NCBI GenBank assembly: GCA_014873095.1
Contig: CP050848.1
Location: forward strand, 1,488,001-1,552,000
Length of the DNA: 64,000 nt
Reading direction: 5' to 3'
Origin: Planctomycetales bacterium ZRK34
GTDB lineage: Bacteria > Planctomycetota > Phycisphaerae > Phycisphaerales > Zrk34
The notes under the pieces are model-generated. The model was not told the DNA's origin. It saw only the letters and a list, made by a program, of their open reading frames with translations, and did no database searches. Below, one piece after another: positions 51,350 through 58,878 of the stretch; positions within the stretch are counted from its first letter, which is position 1, and every line of letters begins with the position of its first letter. Made by a program: the position numbers and the translations under genes.

Positions 51350-51396
51350 GCCGGGCCGCTACGCGGCCCTGGTCCGCGGCTGCGTAGCGACCCGGC
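51350..51396. repeat. Dispersed inverted repeat of the GCCGGGTCGCTACGC family, copy 2
   Basis: The arms GCCGGGCCGCTACGC (51350-51364) and GCGTAGCGACCCGGC (51382-51396) differ by one base. The right arm is the same as in the copy at 45470-45528. It ends 25 nt before aroC, in its leader. Confidence 0.8.
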
Positions 51397-51421
51397 GGCG
51401 GGTCGGCTACGATAGAGGCCT

Positions 51422-52519
51422 ATGGCAGGCAACAGTTTCGGACAATTGTTTCGGGTCACCACCGCGGGCGAGTCGCACGGGGCGGGCAATGTCGTGATCG
51501 TCGATGGCTGCCCCGCCGGGCTGGAGTTGTCCGAGGCGGACCTTCAGCCGGACCTCGACCGCCGGCGGCCGGGCCAATCCAAGATCGTGACCCAGCGCCA
51601 GGAGCCGGACACCGCGGAGATTCTCTCGGGGGTGTTCGAGGGTAAGACGACCGGCACGCCGATCGCCGTGTTGATCCGCAACAAGGACCAGCGCAGTCGC
51701 GACTATTCCGACATCAAGGACAAGTACCGCCCCGGCCACGCCGACTACACCTTCGACGCCAAGTTCGGGGCGCGCGACTACCGCGGCGGCGGGCGCAGCT
51801 CGGCGCGTGAAACCTCGGTGCGCGTGGCGGCGGGCGCGATCGCGAAAAAACTGCTGCGTGAGAAATTCGGCGTGAACATCATCGGGTACGTCACGCAGGT
51901 CGGCCCGATCATCGCGCCGGTCGACGATCCCGCCGGCGTGACGCTTGAGCAGGTCGAAGCCACACCGGTGCGATGTGCGGACCCCGCCAAGGCCGACGAG
52001 ATGATCAAGCTCATCGAGCAACTGCGCAGCGAGCAGGATTCAATCGGCGGCGTGGCGGAGATCTGTGCATCCGGCGTGCCGGCCGGTTGGGGCGAGCCGG
52101 TGTTCGACAAGCTCAAAGCCGACCTGGGCAAAGCGATGTTCACGCTGCCGGCCGTGCTGGGGGTTGAATACGGCGCCGGCTTCGGTGTGGCGACGATGCG
52201 CGGCACGGAAAACAACGATGTATTTACCCGCGGCGAAGGCGGCCGCATCGTGACGGAAACCAATCGTCACGGTGGCATGCTCGGCGGCATCAGTTCGGGC
52301 ATGCCGATCGTGTTGCGATGCGCGGTCAAGCCCACCAGCTCGCTGCCGCAGGAACAGCGCACGGTGACGCGCGCCGGCGAGTCGACGACGATTTCGACCA
52401 AGGGGCGTCATGATCCGTGCCTGCTGCCGCGGTTTATACCGATGGCCGAGGCGATGGTCGCGCTGGTGTTGGCGGACCACGCCATGCGACAGGCGGCGCA
52501 GCAGTCGCTGCATGTGTGA
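51422..52519 (+). CDS. aroC: Chorismate synthase
   Basis: 365 aa, normal length. The three family signatures are present: [20 protein letters not shown] (FMN and substrate His), [20 protein letters not shown] as KYRPGHAD with [11 protein letters not shown], and [20 protein letters not shown] at the end. It catalyses the last step of the shikimate pathway, EPSP to chorismate, using reduced FMN. The gene is monocistronic, preceded by an inverted repeat and followed by a REP half-element. The fused AroDE enzyme of the same pathway is encoded at 28009. Confidence 0.97.
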   Translation: MAGNSFGQLFRVTTAGESHGAGNVVIVDGCPAGLELSEADLQPDLDRRRPGQSKIVTQRQEPDTAEILSGVFEGKTTGTPIAVLIRNKDQRSRDYSDIKDKYRPGHADYTFDAKFGARDYRGGGRSSARETSVRVAAGAIAKKLLREKFGVNIIGYVTQVGPIIAPVDDPAGVTLEQVEATPVRCADPAKADEMIKLIEQLRSEQDSIGGVAEICASGVPAGWGEPVFDKLKADLGKAMFTLPAVLGVEYGAGFGVATMRGTENNDVFTRGEGGRIVTETNRHGGMLGGISSGMPIVLRCAVKPTSSLPQEQRTVTRAGESTTISTKGRHDPCLLPRFIPMAEAMVALVLADHAMRQAAQQSLHV

Positions 52520-52555
52520 TTATTTTCGCCGTACCCCGATAGGGATCACGATAAC

Positions 52556-52585
52556 AAGCGCTCCCCTTCGGGTCGCGGCTAAACG
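52556..52585. repeat. REP-type half-element, subfamily 2
   Basis: GCGCTCCCCTTCGGGTCGCG then GCTAAACG matches the right half of the element at 29561-29624. Only one arm is present, so it cannot form the full hairpin. Confidence 0.7.
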
Positions 52586-52610
52586 TTGGCATGTTGATAC
52601 GGGGGATGGT

Positions 52611-52928
52611 TCAGCTGTTGAGCTGGGCGTGCTGTTCGCTGAGGTAGCGTTCGCGCAGGGCCGGCAGGACGGGGTTGTCGCCGACGGTGCGACCGAAGTC
52701 GATCAACTGCTGACGATTCATCAGCGGAGTCGAAGCATCGGTGGCTTCGATGAAATCGGCGAGTTCGGTGCCGGTGGTCGGGCCGAACTGCATGGTGCTG
52801 AGACCGGGACGAAGCACGGAGGCGACCACGTCGACGCCGTTAAGCGAGCTGATCAGCAGGCCGACGCATGCGACGGCGACGAAGATCGGGATCAGCGCCA
52901 TGGGCTTGGACTGGGAAGAGGTCGTCAT
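52611..52928 (-). CDS. Small membrane-anchored protein, paralogue of the 53134 protein
   Basis: 105 aa. One N-terminal helix (MALIPIFVAVACVGLLISSL) anchors a domain of about 75 residues. GTELADFIEATDASTPLMNR, then QQLIDFGRTVGDNPVLPALR, aligns with GNDMVEFLDKNADHLRGTLV and DGLYAFSQSVGKRPLIHAMR of the neighbour at 53134. The pair may be products of duplication. Function unknown; no family recognised. An extracytoplasmic location is likely. Confidence 0.72.
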   Translation of the reverse strand: MTTSSQSKPMALIPIFVAVACVGLLISSLNGVDVVASVLRPGLSTMQFGPTTGTELADFIEATDASTPLMNRQQLIDFGRTVGDNPVLPALRERYLSEQHAQLNS

Positions 52929-53133
52929 GAGGATTACCTTTCTATCGAGCGCCCGTGAGGGGTCGACGCGCCCGGGCGGAGCGTTGCGCCGACAAGGAGG
53001 GAAGGAACCGCTCGGGATCGTCCTGCGATCGCGCCGAGCAGTGGTAGGACGCGGGGAGTTTATCCCCTATTGCATCGGCGGTCGAGCCACCGAGGTTAAA
53101 AGCCGATCAATCATTCTCGGGTTTTCACGTCAA

Positions 53134-53523
53134 TCAGGGGGCTTCAGGGGTTATAGAGACCTTGGGTGAAGCTTCGGTGGTAAGCTCGGGGGTTTTGTCA
53201 GCAGCGGCAATGTTTTCACGCATGGCATGAATCAACGGGCGCTTGCCGACGGACTGCGAGAAGGCGTAAAGCCCATCGTAGTCGACGAGTGTACCGCGCA
53301 GATGATCGGCATTTTTGTCGAGGAATTCGACCATATCGTTGCCGGTCAAAGGCGGGAAGTACACGGTGCGTGTTGAGGTTGATGCCGAAGCGGTGCTGAT
53401 CCAATCGGGCACGGCGATGGTTCCGCCCATCTGCACGTGCACGAACAGGCTGAGGGCGACAATTGCCGCCAATCGAGTCATCAGCCCAAATATAACAGCT
53501 CCACGATTACGAATACGATCCAT
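53134..53523 (-). CDS. Small membrane-anchored or secreted protein, paralogue of the 52611 protein
   Basis: 129 aa from ATG 53523, preceded by AAAGGA. The N-terminal helix VIFGLMTRLAAIVALSLFVH is a signal anchor or signal peptide. The domain TVYFPPLTGNDMVEFLDKNA, then GLYAFSQSVGKRPLIHAMRE, resembles its neighbour at 52611. The C-terminus is Thr/Pro/Glu-rich (DKTPELTTEASPKVSITPEA). Not recognised. It is the first gene of a minus-strand pair, divergent from the TPR genes. Confidence 0.75.
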   Translation of the reverse strand: MDRIRNRGAVIFGLMTRLAAIVALSLFVHVQMGGTIAVPDWISTASASTSTRTVYFPPLTGNDMVEFLDKNADHLRGTLVDYDGLYAFSQSVGKRPLIHAMRENIAAADKTPELTTEASPKVSITPEAP

Positions 53524-53805
53524 GATGAAGGTCCTTTCAGCCCGTTTGTTGGGCAGGTTTCGCAGCGGGGGGCGGGTGTTTGCCGCGATTCGCCTGCCCT
53601 TTGGGCAATGGTGTGTCATCTTTAGATCACTAAGGCAAAGGACGTGCCAGCAGAACGTCAGATTTAAGTGAAACACCTACAAAGTGATGGAGCGCCGTTC
53701 AGTGAAATTGAGTCCGCGGGCGGTTACATCACCAAATCATCACGAACGACCTAAACCGCATAAACCACACAACCGATATCGGGTGTATCGCAAGGGAGCA
53801 TGTTG

Positions 53806-54990
53806 ATGGCCCGCTGGAACCCGATGCACTGGATTCGCCGACGCACGCGTGATGCGAACACGAACGCTGCGCCCCGCGCGGCGGCAGACTACCTCGCCGC
53901 CGAGGCAGCCGCTGAGCGCGCTGAGCAGGCGCTGCTTGTTCACGATCACGCCGAGGCGCGCAGCGCGATTCGGCAGGGTCATCACCTCGCGCCGCAGCAT
54001 CCGCGCCTGCGCGAGCTGTCGGCAAGACTGGCCATGGCGGATGGTCATCCCGAACTGGCGGTGCGCCTGCTGGACGCCGATCCAAAACCCAACGCAAAAC
54101 GTCGACTGCTGCTGGCGCTGGCGCAGTGTCAGGCCGGTCGCCGGCTGCAGGCTGAACTGCAGCTTCGTAAATGGAATCGCGATCCGCAGTGCCCTTCGGA
54201 GGGGAGGGCATTGCTGGCGTGGTTGGAGTTGGAGAAAGAGAACGCGGCAGCGGCGCGTCGGGTTCTGACGCCGAATTTGCGTCACGGGCCCGACGCGCTG
54301 ACCTGCCAGATGCTGCTGATGATGGACATCGCCGAGCAACTGCCGCGCGCCACACGCAAGGCCGTCGCTTACCTTTCGCACGCCTTCTGTCACGACCCGC
54401 ACATCGCGCGCTGGCTCGACAGCTTTCACATCGCGCCGAAGATCGACCACCTCGAAGCGCCGCTCGAACTGATCGAACGCCTCGCCGAGCAACTGCTCGA
54501 ACGCCCGCACATGATCCGCTCGCTGATCGTCGCTCAGCAGCATCGCCCGAGCCTGGGTCGCATCGACCTGCTGCGCCGGGCGCTGGTGCGCATCGTCGAT
54601 CGACTCGCCGAACCGGTCATCGCTGTCGAATCACTGGCGCACCTGGCGCACATCGCCGGCGACATCGACGAAGCGCGTCGCTGGACCCGTCACGGCCTCA
54701 AGCTCGAACCGTACTCCGCCTCGCTGGCGTTGTTGTTGGATCAGCTTGCCGACGCGGATCAGGCGGATGATGTTTCGCCGCGTCCGCTTCAGGTGTTGCG
54801 TCGAGCCGTCGCCGCCAAACCGCAGTACAGCGATCTGCGCCGGGCGTTGATTTTGCGCTATCAGAAAGCCGGCCTCAGTGCGCAGGCTTCCCGCAATGCC
54901 CAGCGTTGGATCAAACAGCAGCCGGACAATGCTCTGGCGATGCGCACGTACACCGAGATCGTCGCCCCCAACCTGGAACAAGCCGCATGA
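53806..54990 (+). CDS. TPR-like helical repeat protein
   Basis: 394 aa from ATG 53806; AGGGAG is 7 nt upstream, better spaced than for ATG 53800. Helix pairs with TPR character run through the protein: AEQALLVHDHAEARSAIRQG, RLAMADGHPELAVRLLDADP, LALAQCQAGRRLQAELQLRK, AHIAGDIDEARRWTRHGLKL, LRYQKAGLSAQASRNAQRWI. There is no clear signal peptide (the N-terminus is basic and aromatic). Probably a scaffold for protein-protein contacts. It is coupled to the next TPR gene by an ATGA overlap (54987-54990) and stands upstream of two pseudopilins. Confidence 0.85.
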   Translation: MARWNPMHWIRRRTRDANTNAAPRAAADYLAAEAAAERAEQALLVHDHAEARSAIRQGHHLAPQHPRLRELSARLAMADGHPELAVRLLDADPKPNAKRRLLLALAQCQAGRRLQAELQLRKWNRDPQCPSEGRALLAWLELEKENAAAARRVLTPNLRHGPDALTCQMLLMMDIAEQLPRATRKAVAYLSHAFCHDPHIARWLDSFHIAPKIDHLEAPLELIERLAEQLLERPHMIRSLIVAQQHRPSLGRIDLLRRALVRIVDRLAEPVIAVESLAHLAHIAGDIDEARRWTRHGLKLEPYSASLALLLDQLADADQADDVSPRPLQVLRRAVAAKPQYSDLRRALILRYQKAGLSAQASRNAQRWIKQQPDNALAMRTYTEIVAPNLEQAA

Positions 54991-56579
54991 CCTGCCACCG
55001 CCGTGAAAAAACACAGCGACTGCTGGATCGCGCCGCGCGACTGATGACCCTCGGCGATGCGCCCGCCGCCGCCGCACTGACCCGGCAGGCCGTGCGCCTG
55101 GAACCTTCGCATGATCGCGCCCGCCTGCTTCACGCACAGGCGCTGCTGGCGACCGGCAAGCCGCTGGAAGCTGTGCGTGCGCTCAACGCCGCCGCCTGGT
55201 ACGACCAGGCGGCCGACAAACTTTCGATCAACCCCGCCGATCTGTCCGAGCGACTGGTCGTGCGCGCCGCGGCGCAGCATCAGATCGGCGAGCCGCACAT
55301 GGCCGCTCGCGCGCTGCACGATGCCGTCGACCTGTCGCCGCGTCACAACACCGCCATCCGTCGCCTGGCCGCACTGCTGATCGAACAGGGCCGCGCCGAC
55401 GATGCCATCGAATACCTGCTTTGCATTCACGACGATGCGTCGCCTGACCCCGCTCTGCTGCGCATGCTCGCCGAGGCATACGAGTCGGCTGAACGCATCG
55501 ATGACGCACTGCGCTGTTACGAGCAGCTTGCCGCCGGTGAGGCGAACGACCCCACGCTCGACCCGGCCGCGCTGCAGCTTCGCATCGCCCGACTCATGCG
55601 ACGCGTCGACCGCATCGCCGATGCCAGGGTCTACTATGACGCGCTGATCGCCCGCCACGATGACGACATCGAGCTTCGCCTTGAAGCGGCCAACCTCGCC
55701 ATCGAGCACGGCGACGATGTCCGCGCGCGCCACCTGCTCGAACAGGCACTTCGCATTGACGCCGACCATCCCGCCGCGCGGACCGCGCTGGCCGAACAGC
55801 ACATGCGCTGCGGCCGATTCGAACCCGCCGCTGGCTGCTGGCATCGACTGGCCCGCGCACATCGTGATCGCCCCGATGCGGTCGCCGGCCTGATCGTCTG
55901 CGCGATCACCTGCTGTCGACACAGCCTCGCCGAGCGGTTGCTGGCTGATTTTCGCCATCGCTTCACCGCCGCTCAGCAGCACGCCGCGCTGACCCGCGCC
56001 TGGCGGCTGTCGATCCCCGGTCAGTTGCTCAACCGCCCGACGGTGTCCGATCGCTCAGCGCCGCTGGATGTGCTGGCCGGCGTCACCGCCGATGCCGCAC
56101 GCACCCTGGGCCAGGTCATCGAAGAACACCCCGACCACGCCGACCTACATTACCACCTGGCGGTCTGCTGCACGCAGCTCGGTCAACACGAGCGTGCCGC
56201 CGCCTCGCTGGATCGCGCGCTGGCGTTGAACGGCGGATATCTCGCCGCCGCGCGTCGCCGCATCGACGACCTGATGACCCGCCGTCAGCGAGATGCCGCC
56301 GTCGCCCTGCTCGCCGCCGTGCTCGAACACAAGCCCGACACCCGCGAGCTGGCCGATCTGCAGGCAGCCATTGACGTGATCGCCGACCGTGTCGACCTCG
56401 CCGTCGAACGTCTGCGCGGCGCCGGCCTGGACCGCGTCCACCTCCAGTCCGCTGCCGAGTCCGTCACCGATGCCCTGTATCGCTACGGCGCCGACCCCAA
56501 CCGCATTCACCGCTGGCGTCGTGTCGTGCTCACCGGCCTGGATGTCAACCTCGCCATCCCCCATGCCGCAGCGGCATGA
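54987..56579 (+). CDS. TPR repeat protein
   Basis: 530 aa from ATG 54987, overlapping the previous stop by 4 nt. TPR-like units: RLMTLGDAPAAAALTRQAVR, AQHQIGEPHMAARALHDAVD, LLIEQGRADDAIEYLLCIHD, AYESAERIDDALRCYEQLAA, LAIEHGDDVRARHLLEQALR, CCTQLGQHERAAASLDRALA. It resembles the tetratricopeptide domains of export or secretion systems such as the PEP-CTERM/exosortase PrsT-type proteins, but no direct family assignment is possible. No signal peptide. It lies directly upstream of the pseudopilins at 56825 and 58013. Confidence 0.88.
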   Translation: MTCHRREKTQRLLDRAARLMTLGDAPAAAALTRQAVRLEPSHDRARLLHAQALLATGKPLEAVRALNAAAWYDQAADKLSINPADLSERLVVRAAAQHQIGEPHMAARALHDAVDLSPRHNTAIRRLAALLIEQGRADDAIEYLLCIHDDASPDPALLRMLAEAYESAERIDDALRCYEQLAAGEANDPTLDPAALQLRIARLMRRVDRIADARVYYDALIARHDDDIELRLEAANLAIEHGDDVRARHLLEQALRIDADHPAARTALAEQHMRCGRFEPAAGCWHRLARAHRDRPDAVAGLIVCAITCCRHSLAERLLADFRHRFTAAQQHAALTRAWRLSIPGQLLNRPTVSDRSAPLDVLAGVTADAARTLGQVIEEHPDHADLHYHLAVCCTQLGQHERAAASLDRALALNGGYLAAARRRIDDLMTRRQRDAAVALLAAVLEHKPDTRELADLQAAIDVIADRVDLAVERLRGAGLDRVHLQSAAESVTDALYRYGADPNRIHRWRRVVLTGLDVNLAIPHAAAA

Positions 56580-56667
56580 AGTGGCTTACTCGCAGCATGT
56601 CACGGGGGCCGAATGCCGTACAGGGATCAACCGTCTGCATCGGAAAATTCTTGTTTTCATGGAATTC

Positions 56668-56696
56668 GCAGGGTATATTGACTGTATATATCCTGC
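56668..56696 (+). promoter_or_regulatory. Inverted repeat with TTGACT at its centre upstream of a pseudopilin gene
   Basis: GCAGGGTATAT and ATATATCCTGC are complementary with one mismatch around TGACTGT. A transcription-factor operator or a promoter region for the gene at 56825 is plausible. About 60 nt later the motif CGTGTATATTA appears (56742-56752); it is shared with the region before the second pseudopilin. Confidence 0.45.
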
Positions 56697-56824
56697 ACAT
56701 GCATAACACACGCGACGAATCCAAAAGATGGGGTATCTTGTCGTGTATATTAACTTTGCCTAGTGACTTGCGTTAACATGGCAATCCTTTCTCAGTGAAG
56801 GGTGCACGACAGTCAAAGACGGAC

Positions 56825-57634
56825 ATGAACATCAGCCGCCCACATTCTGATCGCCGCTTGCTCGGAATCGAGCGCAGCGGAACCGGTCCGCGCGGCGCAT
56901 GGGGGTTTACACTTATTGAGTTGCTCGTGGCGCTCGGCATCATCGCGATCATGGTGGCGATTCTGATACCCGTTCTTTCCAGCGGCGCCGCCAGCGGCCG
57001 ACTGACCACCTGCATGGCCCACCAGCGCAAGATCAGTCAGCAGGTCGACAACTTCCTCGTCGACCACATGATGATTTTCCCCACGCAGCAGGAACTCGGC
57101 AAAGTCTTCGACGACTACTCGGTGCTCGATCCTGAAGACGACAATCCCTTCCTCATGCCCGGCCCGGCGATCGGTCTGCCCGACGATGTGGCCATGAGCT
57201 ACGCGTTCAACATCGAACTGCAGATGCGCCCCATGTCCATGACGCAGATCACACGCGCATCAACCACGCTGCTGATCTACGACGGCTTTGCCGGCTCCAG
57301 CAACGGGACCGGCGACGGCAATGGCCAGGTCAACGGCGCCAACAAATCAAAAGTCACCACCCTGCACAAGCCCGGCACCCCAGCCGCCAAGGTGCTGACC
57401 CTGCCCAGCAGCGCGATCGGCGGCCATCTGAGCCACGGCGACCTGATCGGCTCCTGGGAAGATCTGCCCGTCCTCAGCTACACCGACATGATGATCGATG
57501 ATTTCAACCCCCGCCACGATGTCGACAGCGACGTCGGTGTGACCACCTTTGTCGACGGCCACGCCGAGTATCGCCCCCGCCTCGATGAGTCGATGTTCAT
57601 CGCGCCCGACTCGAATCCCGCCAACGCCCCATAA
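56825..57634 (+). CDS. Pseudopilin-like protein (tandem pair, first)
   Basis: 269 aa from ATG 56825. The leader is unusually long and basic (MNISRPHSDRRLLGIERSGT, then GPRGAWG) before FTLIELLVALGIIAIMVAIL. Residues 75-105 hold NFLVDHMMIFPTQQELGKVF and the acidic motif DYSVLDPEDDNPFLMPGPAI. The C-terminal block GVTTFVDGHAEYRPRLDESM, then FIAPD, matches the neighbour at 58013. A Gly/Asn/Thr-rich loop (GSSNGTGDGNGQVNGANK) lies in the middle. Prepilin peptidase processing and surface display are inferred. The two genes probably arose by tandem duplication. Confidence 0.88.
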   Translation: MNISRPHSDRRLLGIERSGTGPRGAWGFTLIELLVALGIIAIMVAILIPVLSSGAASGRLTTCMAHQRKISQQVDNFLVDHMMIFPTQQELGKVFDDYSVLDPEDDNPFLMPGPAIGLPDDVAMSYAFNIELQMRPMSMTQITRASTTLLIYDGFAGSSNGTGDGNGQVNGANKSKVTTLHKPGTPAAKVLTLPSSAIGGHLSHGDLIGSWEDLPVLSYTDMMIDDFNPRHDVDSDVGVTTFVDGHAEYRPRLDESMFIAPDSNPANAP

Positions 57635-58012
57635 CACTTCCGCAGCTCTCAGCGTCTTTCCCAGATCCGCAGATTTTGATTGATTTTCTGAAGAGCGCAA
57701 ACTATTTGCACAACTCGCACTACGGGTTTACCCGACATTAAGTGGGCAAAAATGCTTGTTTCACCCACATGATGCGTGTATATTATGCACAATGTCGGGA
57801 GAACTAGAAAGATGAAGCAAGGGAGCTAAGAAGCATGTTTTGGGATAAAAAGCAACTCGTGTAGTTCCATCGGGTCTTTAGACAACATTGAAGAGAGAGC
57901 CGCCACGTGATGTGGCGATTGTTTTCGTGTTGTACGCCGAGAACCGCAACATGCCTGCGGAAAGATGAAACCTGCGATGTGCATTGAGCCATGCGCTCAA
58001 AGGGGATCGAAC
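57635..58012 (+). other. Leader region between the two tandem pseudopilin genes
   Basis: 378 nt without a gene. It holds a candidate promoter (57756-57784), so the second pseudopilin would have an mRNA leader of about 220 nt. A few purine-rich stretches near 57800-57840 (AGAAAGATGAAGCAAGGGAG) do not lead to an open frame of note. The long leader could be regulatory. Confidence 0.5.
57756..57784 (+). promoter_or_regulatory. Possible promoter of the second pseudopilin gene
   Basis: TTGTTT (57756-57761) and TATATT (57779-57784) are 17 nt apart, close to a sigma-70 consensus. The element CGTGTATATTA around the -10 also occurs before the first pseudopilin. Confidence 0.5.
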
Positions 58013-58870
58013 ATGATGACCAAGCTTCATACGCCGCGTCGGCGCGGGATCAGCCTGCTGGAACTGCTGGTGGTCGTCGCCATCATCGCCATTCTGGTGG
58101 CCGTGTTGATACCGATGCTCGGCGGGGCACGCGCCTCCGGCCGCCTGGCGACCTGCATGTCGCAACAGCACAGCGTCAGTCAGCAGATCGAAACCTTCAT
58201 GATCGATTCGTACATGCGCTTCCCGCAGCAGTCACAGATGGGGCGCGTGCTCAACGATGCAGAAGCAATGATCGATCCCGAAGATGATGATCCGTTCGTC
58301 ATGCCCGGGTTTGCGATCGGCGCCCATGACGACATGCCCATGAGCTACGCCTTCTCAGCCGAGCACCTGTTGCGCGGGTTGTCCATGACCCATCTGCCCA
58401 ACCCCGCCAGCGTCCTCATGCTCTACGATGGATTCGCCGGACTCGATGAGGCCAACAACAGCAGCAGCAGCAGCAGCACCAACTCGACTGACGAAGGCCC
58501 GAAGATGACGGTGCTGCACAGGCCCACCTCCAGCAACAATCCGCACGGCTACACCATCATTGAAGTGTCGACCAACTCGGCGGGGGCTCACGCCGGCCAC
58601 GGCGACCCGATCGGCGCGTGGGACGACTCGATGTCGTTCAGCTACTCGGATTCAACCCGCGACGACTTCGCCCGCCGCCACCCGGTCTCCGACGATGTCG
58701 GTGTCGTCACCTTCGTCGATGGACATGCCGACTATCGCCAGCAGCTCGAAGACTCGATGTTCCTGCGGCCCGACGCCGGCGACAACGGCTCGGGTACCGG
58801 TAATGGGAATGACAACGGCAACGGTAATGGCAATGGGAACGGCAACGGCAACGGCAACGGAAATAATTAA
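58013..58870 (+). CDS. Pseudopilin-like protein with Gly-Asn repeat tail (tandem pair, second)
   Basis: 285 aa from ATG 58013, with AGGGGA as ribosome site. The prepilin leader MMTKLHTPRRRG precedes ISLLELLVVVAIIAILVAVL. The rest parallels the neighbour: QQIETFMIDSYMRFPQQSQM, the acidic AEAMIDPEDDDPFVMPGFAI, MLYDGFAGLDEANNSSSSSS, and GVVTFVDGHADYRQQLEDSM, then FLRPD. The last about 25 residues are (Gly-Asn) repeats encoded by simple-sequence DNA, so length changes are likely. It is expected to be processed and exposed outside the cell. ATG 57965, 57977 or 58016 are other starts. Confidence 0.88.
   Translation: MMTKLHTPRRRGISLLELLVVVAIIAILVAVLIPMLGGARASGRLATCMSQQHSVSQQIETFMIDSYMRFPQQSQMGRVLNDAEAMIDPEDDDPFVMPGFAIGAHDDMPMSYAFSAEHLLRGLSMTHLPNPASVLMLYDGFAGLDEANNSSSSSSTNSTDEGPKMTVLHRPTSSNNPHGYTIIEVSTNSAGAHAGHGDPIGAWDDSMSFSYSDSTRDDFARRHPVSDDVGVVTFVDGHADYRQQLEDSMFLRPDAGDNGSGTGNGNDNGNGNGNGNGNGNGNGNN
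58796..58867 (+). repeat. Short tandem repeat encoding the Gly-Asn tail
   Basis: About twelve copies of a 6-nt unit GGNAAY (for example GGCAAC, GGTAAT, GGGAAC) in a row. It is in frame with the pseudopilin gene. Replication slippage in multiples of six would change the tail by Gly-Asn units without breaking the frame. Confidence 0.85.
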
Positions 58871-58878
58871 GCGGGCAA

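Noticed and set aside
58796-58867. Possible CRISPR or satellite array
   Set aside because: The unit is six bases, with no spacers, and is in frame inside a gene, so it is a coding simple repeat.
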